Below the pieces are notes generated by a model, which was not told the origin of the DNA, made no database searches, and was given only the letters and a program-made list of their open reading frames with translations. Source: Ancylomarina sp963977525 (GTDB taxonomy: Bacteria > Bacteroidota > Bacteroidia > Bacteroidales > Marinifilaceae). From it: 64,000 bases of DNA. The DNA lies in NCBI GenBank assembly GCA_963977525.1, contig CAXBPC010000010.1, forward strand, positions 1 to 64,000, read 5' to 3'. The position numbers were made by a program, and so were the translations under genes. How positions within the stretch are numbered: the stretch's first letter is position 1; each line of letters starts with the position of its first letter. Below are positions 35,405 through 43,332 of this stretch, piece after piece.

Positions 35405-35638
35405 ATGACTGAAGGAAAAGATAGTGTTTGCGTATTTAAAGGCTCTATGATTGATGTTAATTATTATGTGGAAAGACTGAGCGAGCAGGGAATTATTTCC
35501 ATTATTAAGGATGATTTTCAATCAGGTGTTCATGCAGGCGTGCCAAGTGGTTCTCCCGATTTGATTGAATTATTAGTCGATATGGATAATGCCGAGAAAG
35601 CTTTTGAGTGTATCGAAGGTCTACAAGATAGCGAGTAG
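35405..35638 (+). CDS. DUF2007-type small signalling-like protein
   Basis: A 77-residue protein with the pattern CVFKGSMIDVNYYVERLSEQGI followed by a region ending LIELLVDMDNAEKAFECIEG, typical of the ferredoxin-like DUF2007 (putative signal-transducing) family. The exact function is unknown. A strong bidirectional terminator separates it from tpiA. Confidence 0.78.
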   Translation: MTEGKDSVCVFKGSMIDVNYYVERLSEQGIISIIKDDFQSGVHAGVPSGSPDLIELLVDMDNAEKAFECIEGLQDSE

Positions 35639-35658
35639 AGAATTAAAATAAAAGCATT

Positions 35659-35696
35659 AAAAAAGTCGAGAAACTTCATGTTTCTCGACTTTTTTA
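35659..35696. terminator. Bidirectional terminator between DUF2007 and tpiA
   Basis: A perfect stem of about 16 bp (AAAAAAGTCGAGAAAC / GTTTCTCGACTTTTTT) with a 5-nt loop, with A- and T-tracts on both sides, between two convergent genes. Confidence 0.93.
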
Positions 35697-35713
35697 TTTT
35701 TTCATTTTCTAGT

Positions 35714-36472
35714 TTAGAAAGCAGTAATAATACCCATAAAGTCTTCTGCAACCAGCGAAGCACCTCCAATAAGACCACCATCTACATCTTCGTTGCTAAA
35801 TAGCTCTTGTGCATTAGATGGTTTACAGCTTCCACCGTAAAGAATGGAACAATCTTCAGCAACTTGCTTACCGTATTTCTCAATAAGAGTTTTACGAATA
35901 AAAGCATGCATTTCTTGTGCTTGATCTGCTGATGCAGTCACACCTGTACCAATTGCCCAAACTGGCTCGTAAGCCAAAATAACTTTTCCGAAATCTTCAG
36001 CTGAAAGATGGAATAGACCATCAGCAATTTGAGATTTAACAACATCAAAGTGCTTTTGGCTTTGGCGCTCTTCAAGAATCTCACCAATACAAAAGATAGG
36101 TATTAATTTGTTTTCAAGGCAAAGGTTAGTTTTTTTAACTAAAGTCTCGCTAACCTCACCATAATAACTTCTACGCTCTGAGTGACCAAGAATTACACAT
36201 TCAGTTCCTGTAGACCCAACCATTGAGGCTGAAATCTCACCTGTATATGCTCCGCTTTTTTCGTCGGCACAGTTCTGAGCTGAGATACGGATTTTATTGC
36301 TGGTAATGGCTTTGTTAAGCTCTGTAAGGTGAACGAAAGGAGCACCAATAATAACCTGAACATCTTTGATATCGGTAGATTCCACCAAACCATTAATTTC
36401 TTTTGCTAACTCGATACCTTCTTGAAGGTTGTTGTTCATTTTCCAGTTTCCTGCAACAATTTTTTTTCTCAT
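35714..36472 (-). CDS. tpiA: Triosephosphate isomerase
   Basis: A 252-residue TIM barrel that interconverts dihydroxyacetone phosphate and glyceraldehyde-3-phosphate. N-terminal MRKKIVAGNWKMN, catalytic His in VILGHSERRSYYGE, catalytic Glu in LAYEPVWAIGTG, and phosphate loop LYGGSCKP are all present. The start chosen matches the family. An ATG 9 nt upstream (36481) overlaps the stop of the upstream DoxX gene as ATGA and could also be used; either way the two genes are translationally coupled. Confidence 0.97.
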   Translation of the reverse strand: MRKKIVAGNWKMNNNLQEGIELAKEINGLVESTDIKDVQVIIGAPFVHLTELNKAITSNKIRISAQNCADEKSGAYTGEISASMVGSTGTECVILGHSERRSYYGEVSETLVKKTNLCLENKLIPIFCIGEILEERQSQKHFDVVKSQIADGLFHLSAEDFGKVILAYEPVWAIGTGVTASADQAQEMHAFIRKTLIEKYGKQVAEDCSILYGGSCKPSNAQELFSNEDVDGGLIGGASLVAEDFMGIITAF

Positions 36473-36477
36473 AACTG

Positions 36478-37722
36478 TCATCTGTTTTTTACAGCTCCAA
36501 ATCGGAATTTAAGCATAAGGAAGCACCCGATTAAAAGCAATAAAGTTGTTGTAATACTTAAAATAACTAATCTGTTAGTTAGTGTTTGATGTTGTGTTAT
36601 TGAATAGGCTACTAAATTAGCCTTTATTTCTGTTGTTTTTGGTATATCTCGCCAATGCCATTTGTTTAAAATCGTTCCATTTTGCAGTAGCATTAATCCA
36701 GGGTTAGAACGAATCATTGTTTTCAGTTGAATTTCATCGGTAGCATAAAACTCAAAATTAAATCCATGTTCTTCTTTAAAAGCTCTGATATCATCATCTG
36801 AAGAGGCCGTTAAACAAATGAAATTGTAGGCTTGGTTGTTTGACCATGAAGCCAGTTCGTTAATTTGTTTTAAGCCTTTTTCATCAATTCCACTTAAATG
36901 GCGACTCACGAATAAGAACGTATATGACGCATCTGTAAGCATTTGATCCGTAATGTCTCCATATGCTTCGTTATAGATAGAGAAATCATGAATAGGAGCT
37001 TTGTAGCCCTCTTTGATCAGTATCTGTTCTACATCAACATAAACCCATGTTGAATCTTGCCATGGGTAATTGCTCTCATCAAACTCTTTAATCACACCAT
37101 CTTTTTCATACTTAAAAATAGATTTGTACTCATCAGCTGCAGCCCCATCAGGAATTAACATTCCATCTTGAATGTTTGCTCCTATATGGTAAGGTCTAAA
37201 ATCGATGAAAGGTAAATGGCGGTATGAATAATATGAAGTACCTAATGCAATGACTAGCGAAAAGGCTAACATTAGGTTATGAGTTAGTTTAGAGCTCTTA
37301 TCCTTCTCACTATTTCGAGTGAAGAATACAACAAGGGTAAATGCTAGAATAATGATGTTCTTTCCAAAAGTTTCCCAATTGGTCAATATCAATGCATCAC
37401 CAAAGCAACCACAGTCAGTCACAGGATTGGTAATTGCCAATATCAGCGTAAGCGGGGTGAAGAATAACATGAAAATAAGTGCTAACCATGAGGCACTCTT
37501 CTTGTGAACGTTAGATAGAATAAGCATTCCTACACAGAATTCAAGAGCTGCTAGGACAATAGCCATTGAGAAGGCTAGTCCGGCTAATGAATCCATTCCA
37601 AAAGCTGCAAAATAATCTTTAAACTTAAAGGTTGATCCCATTGGATCAATTGCTTTTACAAATCCTGAAAAAACAAAAAGAAATCCGACAAGGAATCGGC
37701 TTATGGTTCTAAGAAGCTTCAT
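36478..37722 (-). CDS. BT_3928-type DoxX-like membrane protein with thioredoxin-like domain
   Basis: A 414-residue membrane protein. Four hydrophobic segments in the first about 170 residues form a DoxX-like unit (RFLVGFLFVFSGFVKAIDP is the first), with a conserved GCFGD between segments. The C-terminal half (about 225-370) looks like a thioredoxin-fold domain without a CxxC motif. A final hydrophobic segment (about 383-405) anchors it again. The architecture is a conserved Bacteroidota cluster member between DUF1599 and tpiA. The function is not established; a quinone- or redox-related role is only suggested by the DoxX similarity. Confidence 0.85.
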   Translation of the reverse strand: MKLLRTISRFLVGFLFVFSGFVKAIDPMGSTFKFKDYFAAFGMDSLAGLAFSMAIVLAALEFCVGMLILSNVHKKSASWLALIFMLFFTPLTLILAITNPVTDCGCFGDALILTNWETFGKNIIILAFTLVVFFTRNSEKDKSSKLTHNLMLAFSLVIALGTSYYSYRHLPFIDFRPYHIGANIQDGMLIPDGAAADEYKSIFKYEKDGVIKEFDESNYPWQDSTWVYVDVEQILIKEGYKAPIHDFSIYNEAYGDITDQMLTDASYTFLFVSRHLSGIDEKGLKQINELASWSNNQAYNFICLTASSDDDIRAFKEEHGFNFEFYATDEIQLKTMIRSNPGLMLLQNGTILNKWHWRDIPKTTEIKANLVAYSITQHQTLTNRLVILSITTTLLLLIGCFLMLKFRFGAVKNR

Positions 37723-37770
37723 GTTATAATGGGGCTTTGAATGTTTGGGTAAATAGTGTGGTTAATTGAA

Positions 37771-38340
37771 TTATTCTCCAAATTCTAATTTGATCAATCC
37801 AAACACCGAATAGTTAATCATATCGTAGTAATTAGCGTCAATCCCTTCAGAGATGAGGGTTTTTCCTAAATTATCTTCAATCTGCTTAGTACGATTAATC
37901 TTCATTAAAATAAGATCCGTATATGACGAAACTCTCATACTTCTCCAAGCTTCATCGTAATCATGATTCTTCTTTTCCATTAGGATTTTAGCTTCCATAA
38001 AGTACTTGCTATATAATTCTAGTGCTTTATCTGCTGGTAATGGCTCTTCAGAAGTTCCCAATTCAAGTTGAATAATTCCCATGATTGAATAGTTCACAAT
38101 ACCAATAAACTCCGATCGAATATCATCTTCGATCTTACTCATTCCTTTTTCCTCGATACTACGAATACGTTGAGCTTTAATATAAATCTGATCTGTAAGA
38201 GAGGTTGGACGTAGAATGCGCCAAGCCGTACCATAATCTTTCATTTTCTTAGTGTAGATATCAGTACAAATCTTTATAATGCTTTCGTATTGTTCGTTTG
38301 TAGTCATGCTAGGTGATTGAGTTTCTATTACGGTAGTCAT
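37771..38340 (-). CDS. DUF1599 domain protein, internally duplicated
   Basis: A 189-residue soluble protein made of two copies of the same helical unit. The first (about 18-95) has KKMKDYGTAWRILRPTSLTD, and the second (about 108-188) has KKNHDYDEAWRSMRVSSYTD. Each ends with NYS-(I/V)-(M/F)-G-(I/L)-I-(Q/K)-LE. The function is unknown. First gene of the DUF1599, DoxX-like, tpiA operon and divergent from folP. Confidence 0.88.
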   Translation of the reverse strand: MTTVIETQSPSMTTNEQYESIIKICTDIYTKKMKDYGTAWRILRPTSLTDQIYIKAQRIRSIEEKGMSKIEDDIRSEFIGIVNYSIMGIIQLELGTSEEPLPADKALELYSKYFMEAKILMEKKNHDYDEAWRSMRVSSYTDLILMKINRTKQIEDNLGKTLISEGIDANYYDMINYSVFGLIKLEFGE

Positions 38341-38446
38341 TGCTATTTGAGGCTAAATTTCTTAATAAATCAGAATAACGATTATTCAATGAATAATAAA
38401 AATAGGCTTATCTCTCTGCATATCGAGAGCTTTGACAATTTTCTCT

Positions 38447-38454
38447 TATTTTTG
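38447..38454 (+). promoter_or_regulatory. -7 box of folP
   Basis: TATTTTTG is an exact TAnnTTTG match, 30 bp before the folP start codon. A TTTG lies only 12 nt upstream, too close for a -33 box. Confidence 0.45.
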
Positions 38455-38484
38455 TTCAGTTTTTAGACCGAAAATAATCATCAC

Positions 38485-39354
38485 ATGCAAAAATATAAAA
38501 CAAATTCTTTAAATCAGAAGATCGAATCAATTATGTGTGGTAAGAATTCAATATCTTTTGATAAGCCTTTGGTAATGGGGATTTTGAATTTAACTCCAGA
38601 TTCTTTTTTTGATGGTGGTCAATATATCGATACAGATTCAATCCTAAAGAGAGCGAAGCAGATTGTAGATGAAGGTGCCGATATTATTGATTTGGGAGCT
38701 TATTCAACTCGTCCGGGAGCTGAAGATATTGATGTGGAAGAGGAGTGGAGAAGAATGCAACCCGCTTTAGCTTGCATTCGAAAAGAATTGCCTAATACTA
38801 TTTTATCCATTGATACCTTTCGTTCTGAGCTGGTTAAACGAGCTATAAATGAATTTGGCGCTTGCATAGTGAATGATATTTCTGGTGGAACGCTTGATGA
38901 CAAAATGTTTGAAACCATTGCTGAATTAAAAGTCCCTTATATCATGATGCATATAAAAGGAACGCCACAAAGCATGCAAGCTCAAACGAATTATAAAGAT
39001 TTGATGGGGGAGCTCTTAGAATTTTTTAAGGATAGAGTGAAGCAATTGAATGATTTGGGAGCAAAAGATATCATTATTGATCCTGGTTTCGGATTTGCTA
39101 AAACTTTAGAGCATAACTATGAGATTATGGCAAAGCTTAAGGAATTCAATTCTTTAAACGTACCCTTATTGATTGGTGTTTCTCGCAAATCGATGATTTA
39201 CAAATTGCTTGGTGGTGAGGCTAAAGACAGCTTAAATGGCACAACAGCATTGAATATGGTAGCTTTAATAGGAGGAGCGAATATTCTTCGAGTACATGAT
39301 GTAAAAGAGGCCGTTGAATGCGTGAAACTTTATAATAAAATGCAGATTCAATAA
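38485..39354 (+). CDS. folP: Dihydropteroate synthase
   Basis: A 289-residue TIM-barrel enzyme that joins 6-hydroxymethyl-dihydropterin pyrophosphate and p-aminobenzoate, the step blocked by sulfonamides. It has MGILNLTPDSFFDGGQY, the motif GAYSTRPGAE, SIDTFRSELV, VNDISGG, MMHIKGTPQSMQ and DPGFGFAKT. The first about 22 residues are an extension relative to the family; a start at the second ATG (38533, MCGKNSISF) is also possible. It is cotranscribed with cdaA, 113 bp downstream, although a second -7 box lies between them. Confidence 0.95.
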   Translation: MQKYKTNSLNQKIESIMCGKNSISFDKPLVMGILNLTPDSFFDGGQYIDTDSILKRAKQIVDEGADIIDLGAYSTRPGAEDIDVEEEWRRMQPALACIRKELPNTILSIDTFRSELVKRAINEFGACIVNDISGGTLDDKMFETIAELKVPYIMMHIKGTPQSMQAQTNYKDLMGELLEFFKDRVKQLNDLGAKDIIIDPGFGFAKTLEHNYEIMAKLKEFNSLNVPLLIGVSRKSMIYKLLGGEAKDSLNGTTALNMVALIGGANILRVHDVKEAVECVKLYNKMQIQ

Positions 39355-39392
39355 TTGAAATTTTCTTTTAAGGATTATCTATTATAAATTTC

Positions 39393-39400
39393 TACTTTTG
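39393..39400 (+). promoter_or_regulatory. -7 box of cdaA
   Basis: TACTTTTG is an exact TAnnTTTG match, 67 bp before the cdaA start. TTTT at 39366-39369 lies 23 nt upstream as a weak -33. It could give cdaA expression independent of folP. Confidence 0.45.
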
Positions 39401-39467
39401 TTAAGAAGACATTCTTCTAAATACACAATACTTATTATCAAGCCCCAATAGGCCTAATACTTTATAT

Positions 39468-40259
39468 ATGACCCTAGCTTTTATAACGCTAAGCTTCTTC
39501 GATGTTCTAGATATTCTCTTGGTTGCATTTTTACTTTATCAGGTTTATATGCTGATAAGAGGAACTGTGGCTATCAATATTTTTGTAGGCCTTTTCCTTT
39601 TCTATTTGATATGGTTGTTTGTGAAAGCACTAAATATGGAACTACTGAGTAGTATTCTCGGTCAGTTTATTGGTGTTGGAGTTATTGCCTTAATCATTGT
39701 GTTTCAGCAAGAGATGCGTAAGTTTCTACTTCATTTAGGTTCTCGATACAATTTTAGCCAAAAGTTTTCTTTCGAAAAATGGTTTTCTGAAGATGAAAAA
39801 TCTATTAAAGATAAAGAACTCGATGCCATTATTGAATCTTGTGAGAGTATGTCTAAGTCTAAAACAGGCGTTTTAATCGTGATTACAAAGCGTACCGATT
39901 TATATAGTTTTGCAGAGACTGGACAGATTCTTAAAGCGCGTATCTCATCAAGCCTTTTAGAATCGATTTTCTTTAAAAACTCACCTCTGCACGATGGGGC
40001 TTTAATTTTAGATAACAACCGTATACTTGCAGCAAGATGTATTCTTCCTGTTTCTGACAACCCTAATATTCCAGGTAGTTTAGGATTACGACATAGAGCC
40101 GCTATTGGTATTAGTCAGATGACCGATGCACATGTGATTATTGTTTCAGAAGAAACAGGGAACATCTCCTATGTTATGGGTGGAAAAATTAAAGTGAGAA
40201 TTAGTACCGATGAATTGCGCCGTTTCTTAAATGCTGACTACTCCAGTTTTGTTTCTTAA
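39468..40259 (+). CDS. cdaA: Diadenylate cyclase CdaA
   Basis: A 263-residue membrane-bound DAC enzyme that makes cyclic di-AMP from two ATP. Three N-terminal hydrophobic segments lie at about 10-30, 33-52 and 65-80. The DAC domain follows with the catalytic motif DGA at 176-178 and RHR at 208-210. The end (about 245-263) is short. folP-cdaA linkage is common in Bacteroidota. No CdaR-like regulator is adjacent. Confidence 0.95.
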   Translation: MTLAFITLSFFDVLDILLVAFLLYQVYMLIRGTVAINIFVGLFLFYLIWLFVKALNMELLSSILGQFIGVGVIALIIVFQQEMRKFLLHLGSRYNFSQKFSFEKWFSEDEKSIKDKELDAIIESCESMSKSKTGVLIVITKRTDLYSFAETGQILKARISSSLLESIFFKNSPLHDGALILDNNRILAARCILPVSDNPNIPGSLGLRHRAAIGISQMTDAHVIIVSEETGNISYVMGGKIKVRISTDELRRFLNADYSSFVS

Positions 40260-40446
40260 ACCCTAATTGATATGAGTTAATCTATAGGAAGATAAGCCTC
40301 CACTTTGAGTAATCTTGCCAAAAGGCCTACCCAAAAGTGTAGTTATTGACTAATAGACCTGAATTGGTGACAGACATATTATTCGAAATAGTAATACTTA
40401 TGTCAATCTTTTCTATTTTTATAACATACTATTTCAACCATTGTTC

Positions 40447-40824
40447 ATGATATATCAACTACTCATATTATTCCAATTTATAGGGTTCTTTACAGCACCT
40501 TTTGCTTCGGACGAAGGTAAGGTGAAGGCTAGGATTGAGATAGAAGGAGAGTTGAATGAATTATCGATAAGAGCAGTGATTGAGAACCTTAGTGAAGAGA
40601 ACATGTTCTTGAATTATGAACTTGAAATGCATAATCGTTCTCGTATAAAAAATCAGAAGACACTTCAGAAAGGTAAGTTCATGGCTTTAAGAGGAGCAAT
40701 TATTGAACTATCGGAAGCTAGATTGAATGCAAGATCAACAAAACAATTATGTGTGCAAATAACCGTTTTAAGAGATAATAAAGTTATTGCTGTAGATTCG
40801 GTTGTTTTCCAAGGAGCCAGATAA
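40447..40824 (+). CDS. Small exported protein, CsgH-like
   Basis: About 125 residues from the ATG at 40447; a TTG start at 40441 would add two residues but is less likely. A signal peptide (about 1-20) precedes a single beta-rich domain with ARIEIEGELNELSIRAVIEN, NYELEMHNRSRIKNQKTLQKGKF and a C-terminal VQITVLRDNKVIAVDSVVF. The order of these strands resembles the curli chaperone CsgH. No csgA/B/G genes are in the window, so the call is tentative. Confidence 0.6.
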   Translation: MIYQLLILFQFIGFFTAPFASDEGKVKARIEIEGELNELSIRAVIENLSEENMFLNYELEMHNRSRIKNQKTLQKGKFMALRGAIIELSEARLNARSTKQLCVQITVLRDNKVIAVDSVVFQGAR

Positions 40825-40854
40825 GATATTATAAGTTTTTTTGAATCACATATA

Positions 40855-40888
40855 ATCCCCGTAAGCATCGCTTACGGGGATTTCTTTT
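40855..40888 (+). terminator. Terminator after the CsgH-like gene
   Basis: A perfect 12-bp stem (ATCCCCGTAAGC / GCTTACGGGGAT) with a 3-nt loop, followed by TTCTTTTG. Confidence 0.9.
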
Positions 40889-40924
40889 GTGCATAAGTTT
40901 CATATGTAATTAAAAAGAATAAAG

Positions 40925-41326
40925 ATGAATAGACTAATAATAATTCTAATAGGTGTACTTTCAACTACATCTGTATTTGCACAAGGCCCACCAATTACAA
41001 CCGAAACACCCATAATGCTTGGGTTGGAAGGAAATGGAGTTAGGACTTTTGGGAAATTCATTTCCAAGGAAAATGCAACTATTTATGTGCAACCCATTGC
41101 CATTCCTTATAATATTACATCAAAATTTCAGGTTGGAGGAATATTTCCATTCAAGTTTATTACTCCTAAAGGAGCAGAAACAACAGGAGGCTTTGCAGAT
41201 ATGATAGTATTTGCCAAATACCAACTTTACAAAAAGGATGGCAAAGCCAAAACTTTTAGAGTTTTGGGTATGGTCAAGCAAACATTTCCCACAGGAAAAG
41301 AACTCAAGACACTGCTTGCGAAATAG
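40925..41326 (+). pseudogene. Truncated outer-membrane transporter-like gene
   Basis: A 133-residue open frame with a signal peptide (about 1-19, ending VFAQ) and the start of a beta-barrel (YVQPIAIPYNITSKFQVGGIFPF; GGFADMIVFAKYQLYKK; FRVLGMVKQTFPTGK). This resembles phenol/MetA-pathway-type transporter barrels, which normally run to about 250-330 residues. The frame stops soon after and the sequence passes directly into an unrelated membrane-protein remnant (41308-41466). It is best read as the 5' part of a decayed gene left by a deletion. Confidence 0.65.
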
Positions 41327-41466
41327 TTGAAGACAGAACAGAAACAGCTTGTGATACCGCTTCACGTTGGTCAAAAGTTATATTATGGGTTTCAGTAGGA
41401 TTTTTAGTTAGTGAATTTTTAATGGCTTATTTAGCACTTCCAATAATGAAGTATTTGGAAAGTTGA
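41308..41466 (+). pseudogene. C-terminal remnant of a membrane protein
   Basis: A different frame that overlaps the end of the truncated transporter encodes about 52 residues with no start codon. It has a cysteine-containing part (DTACEIVEDRTETACDT) followed by a membrane segment (VILWVSVGFLVSEFLMAYLA) and a stop at 41464. It looks like the 3' end of another gene fused by the same deletion, possibly from a metal-transport locus. The family was not recognised. Confidence 0.5.
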
Positions 41467-41597
41467 TATTTCATCGAAAACAAATTACTAAACCCCATTT
41501 GCTCCAATAGCACATATAATCGCCCATTCTCCACAAGAGTTTGGGCTTTTTCATGCTTTCTTCTTTATTTATAGGCTTCCCAGAGTTCAGGTTGGAG

Positions 41598-41986
41598 CCT
41601 TCTACTAGAGTAGAAGGCATTTTTCTCTTCCGTTTCAGTCCTTTATATGTGTACAATAGCTCCCCCAACTTTTTGTGAAGGCTTCGTATGTGTACGAAGG
41701 TATTTTTCTCTTCCGTTTCAGTCCTTTGTATGTGTACAATAGCTCCCCCAACTTTTTGTGAAGGCTTCGTATGTGTACGAAGGTATTTTTCTCTTCCCTT
41801 TGAGTCCTTTGTATATGTACAAAAGCTCCCCCAACTTTTTGTGAAGGCCTCGTATGTGTACGAAGGTATTTTTCTCTTCCGTTTCAGTCCTTCGTATGTG
41901 TACAATAGCTCCCCCAGCTTTTTGTGAAGGCTTCGTATGTGTACGAAAGCATTTCATTTTGTTTTGAGAAGCTTCTGTATGTAGAC
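41598..41986. repeat. Array of ten palindromic hairpins spaced 41/42 bp
   Basis: Ten palindrome-like motifs, mostly built on GTATGTGTAC, have centres at 41607.5, 41649.5, 41690.5, 41732.5, 41773.5, 41815.5, 41856.5, 41898.5, 41939.5 and 41981.5. The steps alternate strictly 42 and 41 (83-bp double unit). Two spacer types alternate: one contains CTCTTCCGTTTCAG, the other AGCTCCCCCAACTTTTTG. Many units are perfect hairpins (CTTCGTA-TGTG-TACGAAG). The first has a different but still perfect stem (CCTTCTAC-TAGA-GTAGAAGG). Open frames here are not multiples of the 83-bp unit, so it is not coding. It lies between the decayed transporter and mtaB, with no other terminator for mtaB visible. The remainder of 41467-41597 holds one more hairpin (GCCCA ... 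TGGGC, 41522-41546) and nothing else recognised. Confidence 0.9.
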
Positions 41987-42003
41987 AATGGGGATTCAGA
42001 GAA

Positions 42004-43284
42004 TTAAACCAATTCTCCAATCAACAGAATATCCTTATCGGTGATAACATCCTTGATTATAACATCGTAGAATGTGTTCTTTTTTAGGTTCTCAGCTTCG
42101 AATTGAACTGGAATATAGTGTTCGCCATAACCTTTGGCCACATTGCCGTTAATGTTCTCTACAAGTACGCGTTGCGTTTTACCAACAAATTGGCTTCTGT
42201 ATTTAAGCTTGCTTTCTTCTGCAATATCTCTTAATACTGCGCTGCGTTTAGTTTTAAGCTTTTCGGGAATCTGATCGGCCATTCTTTCGGCGCGAGTTCC
42301 TTTACGTATCGAATATTTAAAGGTGTGTACATGACCGAATTCCATATTCTGAATCATATCACAGCTATTGGTGAAATCAGTCTCGCTTTCGCCCGGAAAA
42401 CCGATGATAATATCTGTAGTGAAATTAAAGTCAGGTCGAATGGCTCTCACTTTCTCAACCGTATTCTTAAAGGTTTTAATCGTGTACATACGACGCATTC
42501 TTAAAAGAACTTCATCGGAACCCGATTGTAGGCAAAGGTGAAGGTGAGGGGTCATTTTAGGGTGTGACAATAAGCCTAAGAATTTGTCTCCAAAACCATC
42601 TGGTTCTAGTGATGAGATTCTTAATCTAAAATCGCCATCTAAGTTAAGAATAGCCTCAATCAGATCATCGAATTTATAATCCTCAAATTCGTAACGACCG
42701 ATATTCACGCCAGTGATTACAACTTCCTTAGCACCTTGTTCAATAACAGTCTTTATATTATTGAGAATAGCTTGGAACGGACGACTCTTAGCTCGACCAC
42801 GTACCGATGGAATAATACAGAATGTGCAGAAGTTATCGCAACCATCTTGAATCTTAATCATGCTACGCGTATGGAAACCCTTTTCGGTAGAACCATAAGC
42901 AAATAAATCAGTGTCCAACTGAGATGGGTGTTTCACCTCACCATTAAAGTGAGCTTCAACTAAGGAGTATAGAGCTGATTTATTATCATTTTCGAGAACA
43001 TAGTTGATCTCATCTCTATTCTCTAATTCCTCCTTGGCATTGTTGGCCATACAACCTGTTACAACCAAAACAGAATCCTTGTTTCGCTTATTGGCTTGAT
43101 TAATGAAATTTCTTGATTTGTGGTCGCTTTGATGCGTCACCGTACAAGAATTGATCACATAGACATCAGCTTCTTCATCAAAATCGACCAATTTATAGTC
43201 GTTATTCTGGAATTTAGAAGCTAAAGCATCTGTTTCGTACTGATTCAGACGGCATCCAAGCGTTTTAAAGGCAATTGTTTTCAT
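42004..43284 (-). CDS. mtaB: tRNA (t6A37)-methylthiotransferase MtaB
   Basis: A 426-residue radical-SAM methylthiotransferase that converts t6A37 to ms2t6A37 in tRNA. The start at MKTIAFKTLGCRLNQYE matches the family; an ATG 21 nt upstream gives a non-conserved extension. Cluster I cysteines lie in GCRLNQ, NSCTV and GCMAN. The radical-SAM motif is DGCDNFCTFCIIP. A TRAM-like C-terminal domain contains VAKGYGEHYIPVQF. It lies 48 bp downstream of a miaB-like gene, probably in one operon. Confidence 0.95.
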   Translation of the reverse strand: MKTIAFKTLGCRLNQYETDALASKFQNNDYKLVDFDEEADVYVINSCTVTHQSDHKSRNFINQANKRNKDSVLVVTGCMANNAKEELENRDEINYVLENDNKSALYSLVEAHFNGEVKHPSQLDTDLFAYGSTEKGFHTRSMIKIQDGCDNFCTFCIIPSVRGRAKSRPFQAILNNIKTVIEQGAKEVVITGVNIGRYEFEDYKFDDLIEAILNLDGDFRLRISSLEPDGFGDKFLGLLSHPKMTPHLHLCLQSGSDEVLLRMRRMYTIKTFKNTVEKVRAIRPDFNFTTDIIIGFPGESETDFTNSCDMIQNMEFGHVHTFKYSIRKGTRAERMADQIPEKLKTKRSAVLRDIAEESKLKYRSQFVGKTQRVLVENINGNVAKGYGEHYIPVQFEAENLKKNTFYDVIIKDVITDKDILLIGELV

Positions 43285-43332
43285 TGTATTATATATTGTG
43301 AGCACTGTAATTAATGAGTGCGTAGGTATTAT

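Noticed and set aside
36478..37722. Thioredoxin activity for the DoxX-like protein
   Set aside because: The C-terminal domain has a thioredoxin-like pattern but no CxxC.
41471..42020. Minus- and plus-strand open frames of 79-144 codons as genes
   Set aside because: They fall in the 83-bp hairpin array; 83 is not a multiple of 3, so the frame shifts at each unit and no consistent protein repeat results.
42004..43305. Upstream ATG at 43305 as the mtaB start
   Set aside because: The extra seven residues are not part of the family; MKTIAFKTLGCRLNQ is.
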